Source: Pseudophaeobacter sp965641885 (lineage in GTDB: Bacteria; Pseudomonadota; Alphaproteobacteria; Rhodobacterales; Rhodobacteraceae). Taken from it: a stretch of 64,000 bases of DNA. Each line of letters begins with the position of its first letter. Position 1 is the stretch's first letter. The DNA is taken from NCBI GenBank assembly GCA_965641885.1, contig OZ282574.1, positions 434,001 to 498,000 on the forward strand, given 5' to 3'. Shown here in pieces: positions 8,901-16,452 of this stretch. The notes beneath the pieces are model-generated. The model worked only from the letters and a program-made list of their open reading frames with translations, was not told the origin of the DNA and searched no databases. Position numbers and translations under genes: made by a program.

Positions 8901-9578
8901 GTGATAGAGCTGGAAAACGTTGGCTACAACTACGGAGGAGGAGAGCTGCTGAGCCAGGTCTCAGTCAAACTCGCTCCGGGGTCCTTTCATTTCCTGACCG
9001 GGCCGTCAGGCTCGGGCAAGACCACGTTGATGAAGCTGTGTTACGGCGCTTTATCGCCCACCTCGGGTCGGGTGCGCGCCATGAATATGGATGTGCAGGG
9101 GCTGGACCGCGATCAGATGGCGCATCTGCGCCGCCGCGTTGGCGTGGTGCATCAGGACTGCCGTTTTCTCGACCATCTGCCGGTGATCGAGAATATCGCC
9201 CTGCCGCTGATTGTTGCGGGCAAGGATCTGTCTCTGGAAGAGGCCAACCTGCGTGAGTTGTTGAACTGGGTGGGGCTGTCGCAACGTGCTGACGCGATGC
9301 CACCAGAGCTCTCTGGCGGCGAGCGGCAGCGGGCGGCCCTGGCGCGCTCGGTCATTCTGTCGCCGGATGTGATCATCGCGGATGAGCCGACCGGCAATGT
9401 GGACTGGGAAATGTCGCAGCGCCTGCTGCAGTTGCTGGTAGAGCTCAACCGGATGGGCAAGACCATTTTGGTCGCAACCCATGATATGGCATTGATCCGG
9501 GCCGCCAAGAAACAGGTGCAGGCGCGGGTGCTGCGGATCTCGTCAAAGCAGTTGCAACAGGCGGGGGCAGACCTATGA
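8901..9578 (+). CDS. ftsE: cell-division ATP-binding protein FtsE
   Basis: FtsE is the ATPase of the FtsEX complex, which couples ATP turnover in the divisome to septal peptidoglycan hydrolase activation. The 225-residue protein has a Walker A motif GPSGSGKTT (residues 34-42), the ABC signature LSGGERQRAALA, Walker B VIIADEPTGN and the switch histidine in VATHDMAL. The start codon is GTG at 8901, preceded by GGGGACAG. Its stop overlaps the ftsX start (ATGA at 9575-9578), the usual sign of translational coupling. Confidence 0.95.
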   Translation: MIELENVGYNYGGGELLSQVSVKLAPGSFHFLTGPSGSGKTTLMKLCYGALSPTSGRVRAMNMDVQGLDRDQMAHLRRRVGVVHQDCRFLDHLPVIENIALPLIVAGKDLSLEEANLRELLNWVGLSQRADAMPPELSGGERQRAALARSVILSPDVIIADEPTGNVDWEMSQRLLQLLVELNRMGKTILVATHDMALIRAAKKQVQARVLRISSKQLQQAGADL

Positions 9579-10474
9579 GCGAGGGACGTCTACGCAAACT
9601 GATTGTGGGTGATGCCCAGGCGGATCGGGTGGTTCCCCCCAGCGGCTTTACGGCGCAGCTGACGCTGTTTGTCTCCGGGGCGATGGCCTTTCTGGCGGTC
9701 TTTGCGCTGGCGCTGTCGCTGGCATCAGGGCGGCTGGCCAATCGCTGGGCAGATGAGCTGGCGCGGGCGGCCACGCTGCGTATCAATGCGCCTGCCGAGC
9801 AACGTCTGGCACAGACCGAGGCGGCGCTGACCATTTTGCAACAAACGCCGGGTGTGGCTTCTGCGCGGGCGCTGAGCACCGAAGAACAGGTTGCCCTGCT
9901 GGCGCCCTGGTTTGGGTCCTCCCTGCCAATCGACAGCCTGCCGGTGCCGCAATTGATCGAGGTGATCGAAGGCGATCCCGGCTATGATGGCACGGGCCTG
10001 CGACTACGGCTGCAGGCAGAGGTGCCGGGGGCGGTTTTGGATGACCACACCCGATGGCGCGCGCCCCTGGTGGATGCCGCCCGGGCGCTCAGGCGGCTGG
10101 GGGCGGTCTCAATCCTGCTGATCGCCGGGGCCACAGCCGCTATGATCACCCTTGCAGCCAATGCAGCCCTTGCAGCCAATGCGCAGGTGATCGAAGTGCT
10201 GCGGCTTGTCGGCGCTTTGGATAGCTATATTGCGCATGCTTTTATTCGCCGCTTTACCCTGCGCGCCCTTGGCGGCTCTGCCGTGGGGGTGGCCTTGGGT
10301 ATGGTCGGAGTCTGGCTGATGCCTGCGGCCTCTAATGAGGGTGGATTTCTCACCGGGCTTGGCTTTCAGGGCTGGGCCTGGCTGCTGCCTCTGCTGATCC
10401 CAGTGCTGGGCGCCCTGGTTGCCTTTGCGGCGACCAGCCGGGCAGCCAAGAAACGTTTGGGAGATTTGACGTGA
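9575..10474 (+). CDS. ftsX: cell-division permease-like protein FtsX
   Basis: FtsX is the membrane partner of FtsE. The 299-residue protein has the expected topology: one N-terminal helix (FVSGAMAFLAVFALALSLA), a periplasmic domain of some 110 residues, and three further helices after residue 170. It overlaps ftsE by four bases, and the next gene starts at GTG inside its stop (GTGA, 10471-10474). The sequence is poorly conserved in this family, so the assignment rests on topology and its coupling to ftsE. Confidence 0.92.
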   Translation: MSEGRLRKLIVGDAQADRVVPPSGFTAQLTLFVSGAMAFLAVFALALSLASGRLANRWADELARAATLRINAPAEQRLAQTEAALTILQQTPGVASARALSTEEQVALLAPWFGSSLPIDSLPVPQLIEVIEGDPGYDGTGLRLRLQAEVPGAVLDDHTRWRAPLVDAARALRRLGAVSILLIAGATAAMITLAANAALAANAQVIEVLRLVGALDSYIAHAFIRRFTLRALGGSAVGVALGMVGVWLMPAASNEGGFLTGLGFQGWAWLLPLLIPVLGALVAFAATSRAAKKRLGDLT

Positions 10475-11211
10475 GATTTGCACTGCAGTGGCTGCGCTCG
10501 TTTCTCTTTGTGTTTCAGATCTATTTCATGATGCCGATCTTTGGCCTGCTGTTTGCCCCCTGGGCAATTTTCAGCAAACACGGCGCACGGGCCTGCTGCA
10601 AAAGCTATTCGCGCTGGGTGTTCTGGACCGCGCGTCTCATGGTGGGCATTCGCTGCGAAGTGCGCGGCACGCCACCAACGGGCGAGGTTCTGATTGCCGC
10701 CAAGCACCAGTCCTTTCTTGATATCATGATGATCTTCACAGCACTGCCAACCGCCAAGTTCATTATGAAAAAGGAAATTTTGCGCACGCCGGTGATAGGC
10801 CAATATGCCAAACTGCTGGACTGCGTTGCGGTGGACCGGGGCAAGCGCGGCGCTGCCATTGACAAGATGGTGGCAGACGTGAAGTCCGGACATCAGGAGG
10901 CCGGGCAGCTGATCATCTATTCGCAAGGCACCCGTGTCGCCCCTGGCGTCAAGGCGGACTACAAGGTCGGCACCGGGGTTCTGTACGAACAGCTGGGTCA
11001 GACCTGTGTTCCGGTAGCGACCAATGTCGGCGTGCTTTGGCCGCGTACGGGTATTATGCGCAAACCTGGCGTGGCGGTGGTTGAGTTTCTCGACCCGATT
11101 GATGCGGGCATCGACCGCAAGGATTTCATGGAGGTGCTGGAGAGCAGGGTAGAAGCCAAATCAAATGAACTCATGCGAGAACTGGGGTTTGATCCAGATG
11201 CAGTATCTTGA
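10471..11211 (+). CDS. plsC: 1-acyl-sn-glycerol-3-phosphate acyltransferase
   Basis: The 246-residue protein belongs to the PlsC family, which adds the second acyl chain to lysophosphatidic acid in phospholipid synthesis. The catalytic HX4D motif is HQSFLD (His79, Asp84), and the second block YSQGTR corresponds to the family's FPEGTR, with Ser-Gln in place of Pro-Glu. An N-terminal hydrophobic stretch anchors it to the membrane. The start is GTG, overlapping the ftsX stop. Its 3' end overlaps the next gene by 14 bases. The Pro-Glu to Ser-Gln change could mark a different acceptor substrate. Confidence 0.85.
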   Translation: MRFALQWLRSFLFVFQIYFMMPIFGLLFAPWAIFSKHGARACCKSYSRWVFWTARLMVGIRCEVRGTPPTGEVLIAAKHQSFLDIMMIFTALPTAKFIMKKEILRTPVIGQYAKLLDCVAVDRGKRGAAIDKMVADVKSGHQEAGQLIIYSQGTRVAPGVKADYKVGTGVLYEQLGQTCVPVATNVGVLWPRTGIMRKPGVAVVEFLDPIDAGIDRKDFMEVLESRVEAKSNELMRELGFDPDAVS

Positions 11212-11803
11212 AAGTATCGAGGATCTAACTGCGCTCTATGGCGAGCCTGGCGCGGCATCGTTGCGCAAAGTCGCGCGGCGGATGACGCCGCTGTACCGTC
11301 AATGGATCATGGCCTCCAAGCTGTGCATGTTGACCACCGTGGGCCCCGAAGGCACCGATGACAGCCCGCGCGGCGATGATGGGCCGGTGGTGCTGGAGCT
11401 GGACCCCGGCACCCTCGCCCTGCCGGATTGGCGCGGCAACAACCGTCTGGATTCCCTGCGCAATATTGTGTGCGATGGCCGGGTTTCATTGATGTTTCTG
11501 GTGCCTGGCTCGAACAATGTGGTGCGCATCAATGGCACGGCCAAGGTGACGGCCGATGCGGCACTGCGCCGCCGGTTTGAAAAGGCGGGAAAACTACCTG
11601 CCACGGTGATCGTGGTCTCTATTGGCGAGATCTACAGCCAATGCGCCCGGGCGCTGATGCGGGCGGGCACCTGGAGCGGTGTCGACGAAAGCAAAGAGCT
11701 GCCGTCTATGGGCGAGATCCTGGCTGAACAGACGGCGGGACAAGAAGGCGGCGCGGACTATGACGCCGCCTGGGGTGCACGCGCCGCCGCGACCATGTGG
11801 TGA
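11198..11803 (+). CDS. FMN-binding split-barrel protein (MSMEG_1061-like)
   Basis: The 201-residue protein is a PPOX-type flavin-binding split-barrel protein. It has the stretch LTTVGPEGTDDSPRGD and the block PDWRGNNRLDSLRNI, which are hallmarks of the MSMEG_1061-like group within the pyridoxamine-5'-phosphate-oxidase superfamily. Members bind FMN or F420, and most lack a known substrate. The start at 11198 lies inside plsC in another frame, so it is the last member of the overlapping ftsE-ftsX-plsC chain. It converges on the EthD-like gene with 65 bases between their ends. Confidence 0.8.
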   Translation: MQYLESIEDLTALYGEPGAASLRKVARRMTPLYRQWIMASKLCMLTTVGPEGTDDSPRGDDGPVVLELDPGTLALPDWRGNNRLDSLRNIVCDGRVSLMFLVPGSNNVVRINGTAKVTADAALRRRFEKAGKLPATVIVVSIGEIYSQCARALMRAGTWSGVDESKELPSMGEILAEQTAGQEGGADYDAAWGARAAATMW

Positions 11804-11868
11804 GACAATAGCAGGGCCTGTAGGGCCTGCACTGGGTCTGTACGGTGACGCGCGCTGTTGTTGGGCCT

Positions 11869-12177
11869 TTAGGCGATGACTTCGCCGATCAGCACCTGCG
11901 GCTGGATATTGGTGAAATTCGCCACATCCGCCATGACTGGCCCAGAGGCCTTCAATGCAGCGCCCATGGCCGCCTGATCGGCAAAGACGATACTCGCCAC
12001 CGCATGAAATCCGGCGGGTTTATCGGGGCCCCCGGCGATGCCTTTGGTGACCAGAACCCGGTCGATATGGCTGCCCATATGTTCCTGAACCAGCGCCATG
12101 TGGGTGTCGGCATAATAGCCGTGGTCAAAGGTGCTGTCGTCGCTGACTGGATAAATTACTTGTAGTGAAACGGCCAT
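11869..12177 (-). CDS. EthD-like dimeric alpha-beta barrel protein
   Basis: The 102-residue protein has the EthD signature region: VIYPVSDDSTFDHGYYADTH, with the conserved Y-x-x-T-H, near the N-terminus, and a ferredoxin-like fold length. EthD-like proteins form dimeric alpha/beta barrels and are found with degradative enzymes, though their own reaction is often unclear. The ATG at 12177 follows a good GGGAGGACG site; the longer frame upstream is unsupported. It stands alone between converging and same-strand genes. Confidence 0.78.
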   Translation of the reverse strand: MAVSLQVIYPVSDDSTFDHGYYADTHMALVQEHMGSHIDRVLVTKGIAGGPDKPAGFHAVASIVFADQAAMGAALKASGPVMADVANFTNIQPQVLIGEVIA

Positions 12178-12283
12178 CTGTCGTCCTCCCCTGCGTTGAA
12201 ACTGGCTGCAGTAGACAGGGCGCGCAGTGATTTTCCAAATGAAACTTTTTGTGATGCTGCGTTCTTGTCTCAGCTGGCATGAT

Positions 12284-12805
12284 TTACTGCGTTGGGGATG
12301 CAAGGAAGAGAATGCTGCCGGCAGACGCTCCCCAGTCGGGATAGGCAGAAAAGAAAACACCCCGCCTCTGCGCTGATTGCGGCTGTCCTGTGAACCAACC
12401 TTTGCTGAGGGTCTCAGGGCCTAAAGTGGCCGTAGGGTCGAAGGTCAAATCGGGAAACTCTTGCATGACAATGGCTTCGATCAGGTCGGATAGCTCTGCT
12501 GATTGAGGCCGCGACAGCGCATTCGGAGCGGTGGTTTCCAAGACGCAGCGATTGGGTTTGAAAGACAGGTAGCTGGCGCTCTTTGTATCAATCCAACGGG
12601 TTGTGCCCAGGTCGCCGCCCTCTGCAACCAAATGGACGAGGGCCTGGCTGGTCAGGTCTTTCCCACGCGCGTAGGGGAGGCAGTAGTCTTTGAAGAGTGT
12701 CGCAATGCGCTCAGCACGGCTTTGGACTGGCCAGAGGAGCGATGCCAGTTCAAAGCCTGCGATGAGGCCAAGAGCCACAATGGGGGCAAGTATGGATTTT
12801 TTCAC
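12284..12805 (-). CDS. signal-anchored hypothetical protein
   Basis: The 173-residue protein starts with MKKSILAPIVALGLIAGF, a signal peptide or anchor, and the rest is soluble with two cysteines (in KDYCLPYARG and PNRCVLET) that could form a disulfide. No known domain is recognised. It lies 60 bases downstream of lpdA on the same strand, so it could be the last gene of the suc operon, although a hairpin lies between them. Its size, signal and mixed alpha/beta look resemble the protein at 20800-21318, but I cannot show homology by eye. Confidence 0.65.
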   Translation of the reverse strand: MKKSILAPIVALGLIAGFELASLLWPVQSRAERIATLFKDYCLPYARGKDLTSQALVHLVAEGGDLGTTRWIDTKSASYLSFKPNRCVLETTAPNALSRPQSAELSDLIEAIVMQEFPDLTFDPTATLGPETLSKGWFTGQPQSAQRRGVFFSAYPDWGASAGSILFLASPTQ

Positions 12806-12823
12806 GGGGTCTGCCGACAGGTC

Positions 12824-12856
12824 CTGCGCCCCAGTTAAAACGAAACCGGGGCGCAG
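12824..12856 (-). terminator. hairpin after lpdA
   Basis: A perfect nine-base-pair inverted repeat (CTGCGCCCC with GGGGCGCAG) with a 15-base loop stands 10 bases beyond the lpdA stop. There is no T run on the minus strand, so it may be a partial terminator or an mRNA 3'-end stabiliser rather than a strong stop. Confidence 0.45.
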
Positions 12857-12865
12857 AGATCTTGT

Positions 12866-14257
12866 TTAGCTATGGATTGCGCCGGTGCCGCAGGCCAGAG
12901 CGGCCTCGCGCACGGCTTCCGAATAGGTTGGGTGCGCGTGGCAGGTCAGGGCGATATCTTCGGCAGAGGCGCCAAATTCCATCGCAACGCAGAGCTCATG
13001 GATCAGATCTCCCGCTCCGGGGCCGATGATGGCAGCGCCCAGCACCCGGTCGGTTTCTTTGTCGGTGATGATTTTGACAAAGCCACCCTCGGCCTGATGC
13101 ACCGCCTTGGCGCGGGCGTTGGCCATAAAGTTGAACTTGCCAACCTTGACCTTGCGACCTTCTGCCTTCAGCGCATCCTCGGTGGCACCCACGGTGGCAA
13201 CCTCAGGCGTGGTGTAGACCACGCCGGGGATGACGCCATAGTTCACATGGCCATGCTTGCCGGCGATTACATCGGCGACGGCCATGCCTTCGTCTTCGGC
13301 CTTATGGGCCAGCATCGGACCTTCAATGACATCGCCAATGGCGTAGAGGCCGGGGACATTGGTGCGCCACTGGGCGTCTGTCGCGATCTGACCGCGCTCG
13401 GTCAGGGTGACACCCAATGCGTCGAGGCCCAGGCCATCAGCATAGGCTTTGCGCCCGGTGGCGACCAGCACCACATCTGCGTCGATCACCACGGCGTCGC
13501 CACCCTTTTTGGGCTGGTATGTCACCTTGGCCTTGGTCTTGCTGGCCTCGACCCCCTGCACGGCGGCACCCATGATGAAGGTGAGGCCCTGCTTTTCCAG
13601 AATGCGTTTAAAGCCGCGCTGCACGTCCTTGTCCATGCCGGGGCAGACCGCATCCATGTATTCCACCACGGTCACCTCAGAGCCAAGGCGGGCATAGACC
13701 GAGCCCAGCTCAAGCCCGATGACACCCGCGCCAATCACGACCATCTTTTTGGGCACCTTAGGCAGGTCCAGCGCGCCGGTGGAGGTGACAACGACTTTCT
13801 CGTCGATCTCGACACCGGGTAGCGAGGAGGGCACGGAGCCAGTTGCCACGACGATATTTTTGGCCTCATGGACCTCATCGCCGACCTTGACCTGACCGGC
13901 GGCCGGGATCGAGGCCCAGCCTTTGAGCCAGTCGATTTTGTTTTTCTTCATAAGGAATTCGACACCGCCGGTGTTCTGGCTGACGACGTCTTCCTTGTAG
14001 GATTTCATCTGGTTCCAGTCGACCGAAGGCGATTTGCCTTTGAGGCCCATGCCGGCAAAGTTATGCTCGGCTTCGTGCAGCATATGCGTCGCATGCAGCA
14101 GTGCCTTTGAGGGGATGCAGCCGATGTTGAGGCAGGTGCCACCGAGGGTCTCACGACCCTCAACAATGGCGGTCTTCAGACCCAGTTGGGCGCAGCGGAT
14201 GGCGCTGACATAGCCGCCGGGGCCTGCACCGATGATGATGACGTCATAGCTTGCCAT
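12866..14257 (-). CDS. lpdA: dihydrolipoyl dehydrogenase (E3)
   Basis: E3 reoxidises dihydrolipoamide with NAD+ for the 2-oxoglutarate dehydrogenase complex. The 463-residue flavoprotein has the N-terminal FAD motif IIIGAGPGG, the redox disulfide in GGTCLNIGCIPS (Cys42, Cys47), the NAD-binding VVIGAGVIGLELG, and the C-terminal HAHPTYSEA with the catalytic histidine-glutamate pair. I put the start at 14257 (MASYDVII). It closes the suc gene group after a MAPEG gene. A GC-rich double hairpin at 14290-14317 lies in the leader between MAPEG and lpdA. Confidence 0.96.
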   Translation of the reverse strand: MASYDVIIIGAGPGGYVSAIRCAQLGLKTAIVEGRETLGGTCLNIGCIPSKALLHATHMLHEAEHNFAGMGLKGKSPSVDWNQMKSYKEDVVSQNTGGVEFLMKKNKIDWLKGWASIPAAGQVKVGDEVHEAKNIVVATGSVPSSLPGVEIDEKVVVTSTGALDLPKVPKKMVVIGAGVIGLELGSVYARLGSEVTVVEYMDAVCPGMDKDVQRGFKRILEKQGLTFIMGAAVQGVEASKTKAKVTYQPKKGGDAVVIDADVVLVATGRKAYADGLGLDALGVTLTERGQIATDAQWRTNVPGLYAIGDVIEGPMLAHKAEDEGMAVADVIAGKHGHVNYGVIPGVVYTTPEVATVGATEDALKAEGRKVKVGKFNFMANARAKAVHQAEGGFVKIITDKETDRVLGAAIIGPGAGDLIHELCVAMEFGASAEDIALTCHAHPTYSEAVREAALACGTGAIHS

Positions 14258-14289
14258 TTTTAAAAGGTCCTTTGCGGTTGAGCGGGGAA

Positions 14290-14317
14290 GGGGCGCTGCC
14301 CCCGGCCCTGATGGGCC
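14290..14317. repeat. double hairpin in the lpdA leader
   Basis: Two adjacent small stems, GGGGC-GCT-GCCCC (14290-14302) and GGCCC-TGAT-GGGCC (14304-14317), are followed by CTCCCCCGAGG. Motifs of this kind are frequent in intergenic regions of roseobacter genomes, as far as I recall. Here the element separates the MAPEG stop from the lpdA start. Confidence 0.5.
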
Positions 14318-14348
14318 TCCCCCGAGGTATTTGAGAGAAGGTGAATGG

Positions 14349-14738
14349 TCATATGAGGGCGGCAACCAGCATGGCAGCGGTTGCAAAGAGGCCTACGGCC
14401 CAGATTAGGGAGCGCCAGGGGCTGAGCCCCAGCGCATAGGCTGGCACATAGAGTATGCGGGCGGTGAGGTAGATCCAGGCGCAGGTGGTGGTGAAGGGGG
14501 TTGATTGATTGCCTAGCGTGACGACGACGCAGGCAATGGTGAAGAGGATCAGCCCCTCAAAGTGGTTGTTCATGGCGCGTTTCAGCCGTCCGGCAGTGCC
14601 GGTGAGTTCCACGGCTGTGTCACGCGGGCCAAAGGCGACCCTGCGGCTGACCTGCTGGTTGGCGGTAAAGGAATAGGCGCAGAACTGCAGGACCTGAAGC
14701 AGGGCGGCGAGGGTGAGGATGGTGAGTTCGGTGGTCAT
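14349..14738 (-). CDS. MAPEG family membrane protein
   Basis: The 129-residue protein has four predicted transmembrane helices and the MAPEG-type pattern with a conserved N-H-F-E-G block (MNNHFEGLILF) and ARILYVPAYALG. MAPEG proteins in eukaryotes act on eicosanoids and glutathione; bacterial members are mostly uncharacterised. The gene sits inside the suc group between sucB and lpdA. Its ATG overlaps the TGA of a possible 47-codon gene (ATGA). Its presence in a 2-oxoglutarate dehydrogenase operon has no obvious biochemical reason. Confidence 0.85.
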   Translation of the reverse strand: MTTELTILTLAALLQVLQFCAYSFTANQQVSRRVAFGPRDTAVELTGTAGRLKRAMNNHFEGLILFTIACVVVTLGNQSTPFTTTCAWIYLTARILYVPAYALGLSPWRSLIWAVGLFATAAMLVAALI

Positions 14739-14878
14739 TTTGGGTCCTCGTCCAGAAAATCATCGCCTTCGATGTAATGGGCGTCCAATGTTCCTTGGCG
14801 GAACAGCATGGCGACTAGAGTGAGCGACGCACCATCGGAAAAGGTAAGTGAGAGCGTGTGAGGATGGATTTCAGACAC
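14735..14878 (-). CDS. possible 47-residue protein coupled to the MAPEG gene
   Basis: A GTG-initiated frame of 47 codons (start SEIHPHTLSLTF, end EGDDFLDEDPK) closes with a TGA that overlaps the ATG of the MAPEG gene in the ATGA arrangement typical of coupled genes. The composition is protein-like, with an acidic tail and no membrane segment. Against it, the Shine-Dalgarno sequence is weak and the GTG lies within a perfect 10-base-pair hairpin. No known domain is recognised. Confidence 0.42.
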   Translation of the reverse strand: MSEIHPHTLSLTFSDGASLTLVAMLFRQGTLDAHYIEGDDFLDEDPK

Positions 14879-14931
14879 GCTCTCGATGGTTCTTCCCGAT
14901 CAGGTCTCTTTTTACCCACCCGGGAAGAACC
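14850..14931 (-). promoter_or_regulatory. two strong stem-loops between sucB and MAPEG
   Basis: Directly beyond sucB lie two perfect inverted repeats. One has arms GGTTCTTCCCG (14888-14898) and CGGGAAGAACC (14921-14931) around 22 bases. The other has arms GAGAGCGTGT (14850-14859) and ACACGCTCTC (14875-14884) around 15 bases. Neither is followed by a T run on the minus strand, so they look more like processing or stability structures within the operon than a full stop. The second sequesters the GTG of the small frame at 14878. Confidence 0.6.
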
Positions 14932-14941
14932 CCTTTGGTCA

Positions 14942-16441
14942 TTACAGATCCATCAGCAGGCGACGCGGATCTTCCAGCGCTTCTTTGACACGCACGAGGA
15001 AGGTCACAGCACCTTTGCCGTCAACAATACGGTGGTCATAGCTGAGCGCCAGATACATCATCGGGCGGATCACAACTTCACCGTTGATCGCCATGGGGCG
15101 GTCCTGGATTTTGTGCATGCCCAGAATGCCGGACTGCGGTGGGTTCAGGATCGGTGAGGACATGAGTGATCCGTAGACGCCACCGTTGGAGATCGTGAAG
15201 GTGCCGCCCTGCATCTCTGCCATCGAAAGCTTGCCGTCACGGGCGCGTTTGCCCTTTTCGGAAATTGCCTTTTCGATCTGGGCAAACGACATGGCATCGG
15301 CGTCGCGGATCACCGGAACCACCAGGCCAGAGGGGGTGCCGGCAGCAACGCCCATGTGGACAAAGTTCTTGTAGACCACGTCGGTGCCGTCGATCTCGGC
15401 ATTGACCTCAGGCACTTCTTTCAGCGCATGGCAGCAGGCCTTAGTGAAGAAGGACATAAAGCCCAGACGCACACCGTGTTTTTTCTCGAACTGGTCTTTG
15501 TACTGATTGCGTAGGGCCATGACCTCGCCCATGTCCACCTCGTTATAGGTGGTTAGCATGGCAGCGGTGTTCTGGCTTTCTTTCAGGCGCTTGGCGATGG
15601 TCTGGCGCAGGCGGGTCATTTTCACCCGCTCTTCGCGTGACGCATCATCTGCGGCCACTGGCGCGCGGGGGGCTGGGGCTGCGGCAGCTGGGGCCGGAGC
15701 AGCAGCGGCGGCGGCCATGGCGCGGGCCACATCGTCCTTCATGATGCGACCATCGCGACCTGTGCCTGCAACACTGGCGGCAGATAGCCCGGCTTCGGCC
15801 ATGGCTTTTTCCGCCGATGGCGCATTGGCGATGTCCTTGCCTGCGGCGGCAGGAGCCGCGACGGCTGCGGGCGCTGTGGCTGGCGCCGCCGCAACCGCAG
15901 CTCCTGCGCCTGAGATCACGCCCAGTTTGGCGCTGGCCTCGACAGTGCTGCCTTCTGCGGCGGTGATTTCCGCCAGCACGCCTGCTGCAGGTGATGGCAC
16001 CTCAACCGAGACCTTGTCGGTTTCCAGCTCACAGAGCATCTCGTCCTGTGCCACGGTGTCGCCGACCTTTTTGAACCAGACCGAAACGGTGGCCTCGGTC
16101 ACAGATTCGCCAAGCGTGGGCACCATCACATCGGTGCTGCCACCCGTGGCTGCAGGGGCCGCAGCAGCAGGAGCTACAACCGCTGCAGGAGCCGCAGCGG
16201 CGCCAGAGGCCGTAATATTGGCCAGCAGCGCGTCAACACCGACAGTGTCGCCTTCATTGGCAACGATGTCAGCCAGCACACCTGCGGCGGGCGCAGGCAC
16301 CTCGACGGTAACCTTGTCGGTTTCCAGCTCACAGAGCATTTCATCCTGCGCTACTGTGTCGCCGGGTTTCTTGAACCAGGTGGCGACAGTGGCTTCGGTA
16401 ACGGATTCGCCCAGAGTGGGCACGCGAACTTCGGTGGTCAT
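14942..16441 (-). CDS. sucB: dihydrolipoyl succinyltransferase (E2)
   Basis: E2 transfers the succinyl group to CoA within the 2-oxoglutarate dehydrogenase complex. The 499-residue protein carries two lipoyl domains: ELETDKVTVEV with Lys43, and ELETDKVSVEV with Lys143, exactly 100 residues apart. Two Ala-Pro-rich linkers, an E1/E3-binding domain (NAPSAEKAMAEAG) and the catalytic domain ending in SYDHRIVDGKGAV with the active-site histidine follow. Many SucB proteins carry only one lipoyl domain; the extra one is an internal duplication. sucA ends 11 bases upstream. Confidence 0.96.
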   Translation of the reverse strand: MTTEVRVPTLGESVTEATVATWFKKPGDTVAQDEMLCELETDKVTVEVPAPAAGVLADIVANEGDTVGVDALLANITASGAAAAPAAVVAPAAAAPAATGGSTDVMVPTLGESVTEATVSVWFKKVGDTVAQDEMLCELETDKVSVEVPSPAAGVLAEITAAEGSTVEASAKLGVISGAGAAVAAAPATAPAAVAAPAAAGKDIANAPSAEKAMAEAGLSAASVAGTGRDGRIMKDDVARAMAAAAAAPAPAAAAPAPRAPVAADDASREERVKMTRLRQTIAKRLKESQNTAAMLTTYNEVDMGEVMALRNQYKDQFEKKHGVRLGFMSFFTKACCHALKEVPEVNAEIDGTDVVYKNFVHMGVAAGTPSGLVVPVIRDADAMSFAQIEKAISEKGKRARDGKLSMAEMQGGTFTISNGGVYGSLMSSPILNPPQSGILGMHKIQDRPMAINGEVVIRPMMYLALSYDHRIVDGKGAVTFLVRVKEALEDPRRLLMDL

Positions 16442-16452
16442 GACTGTCTTCC

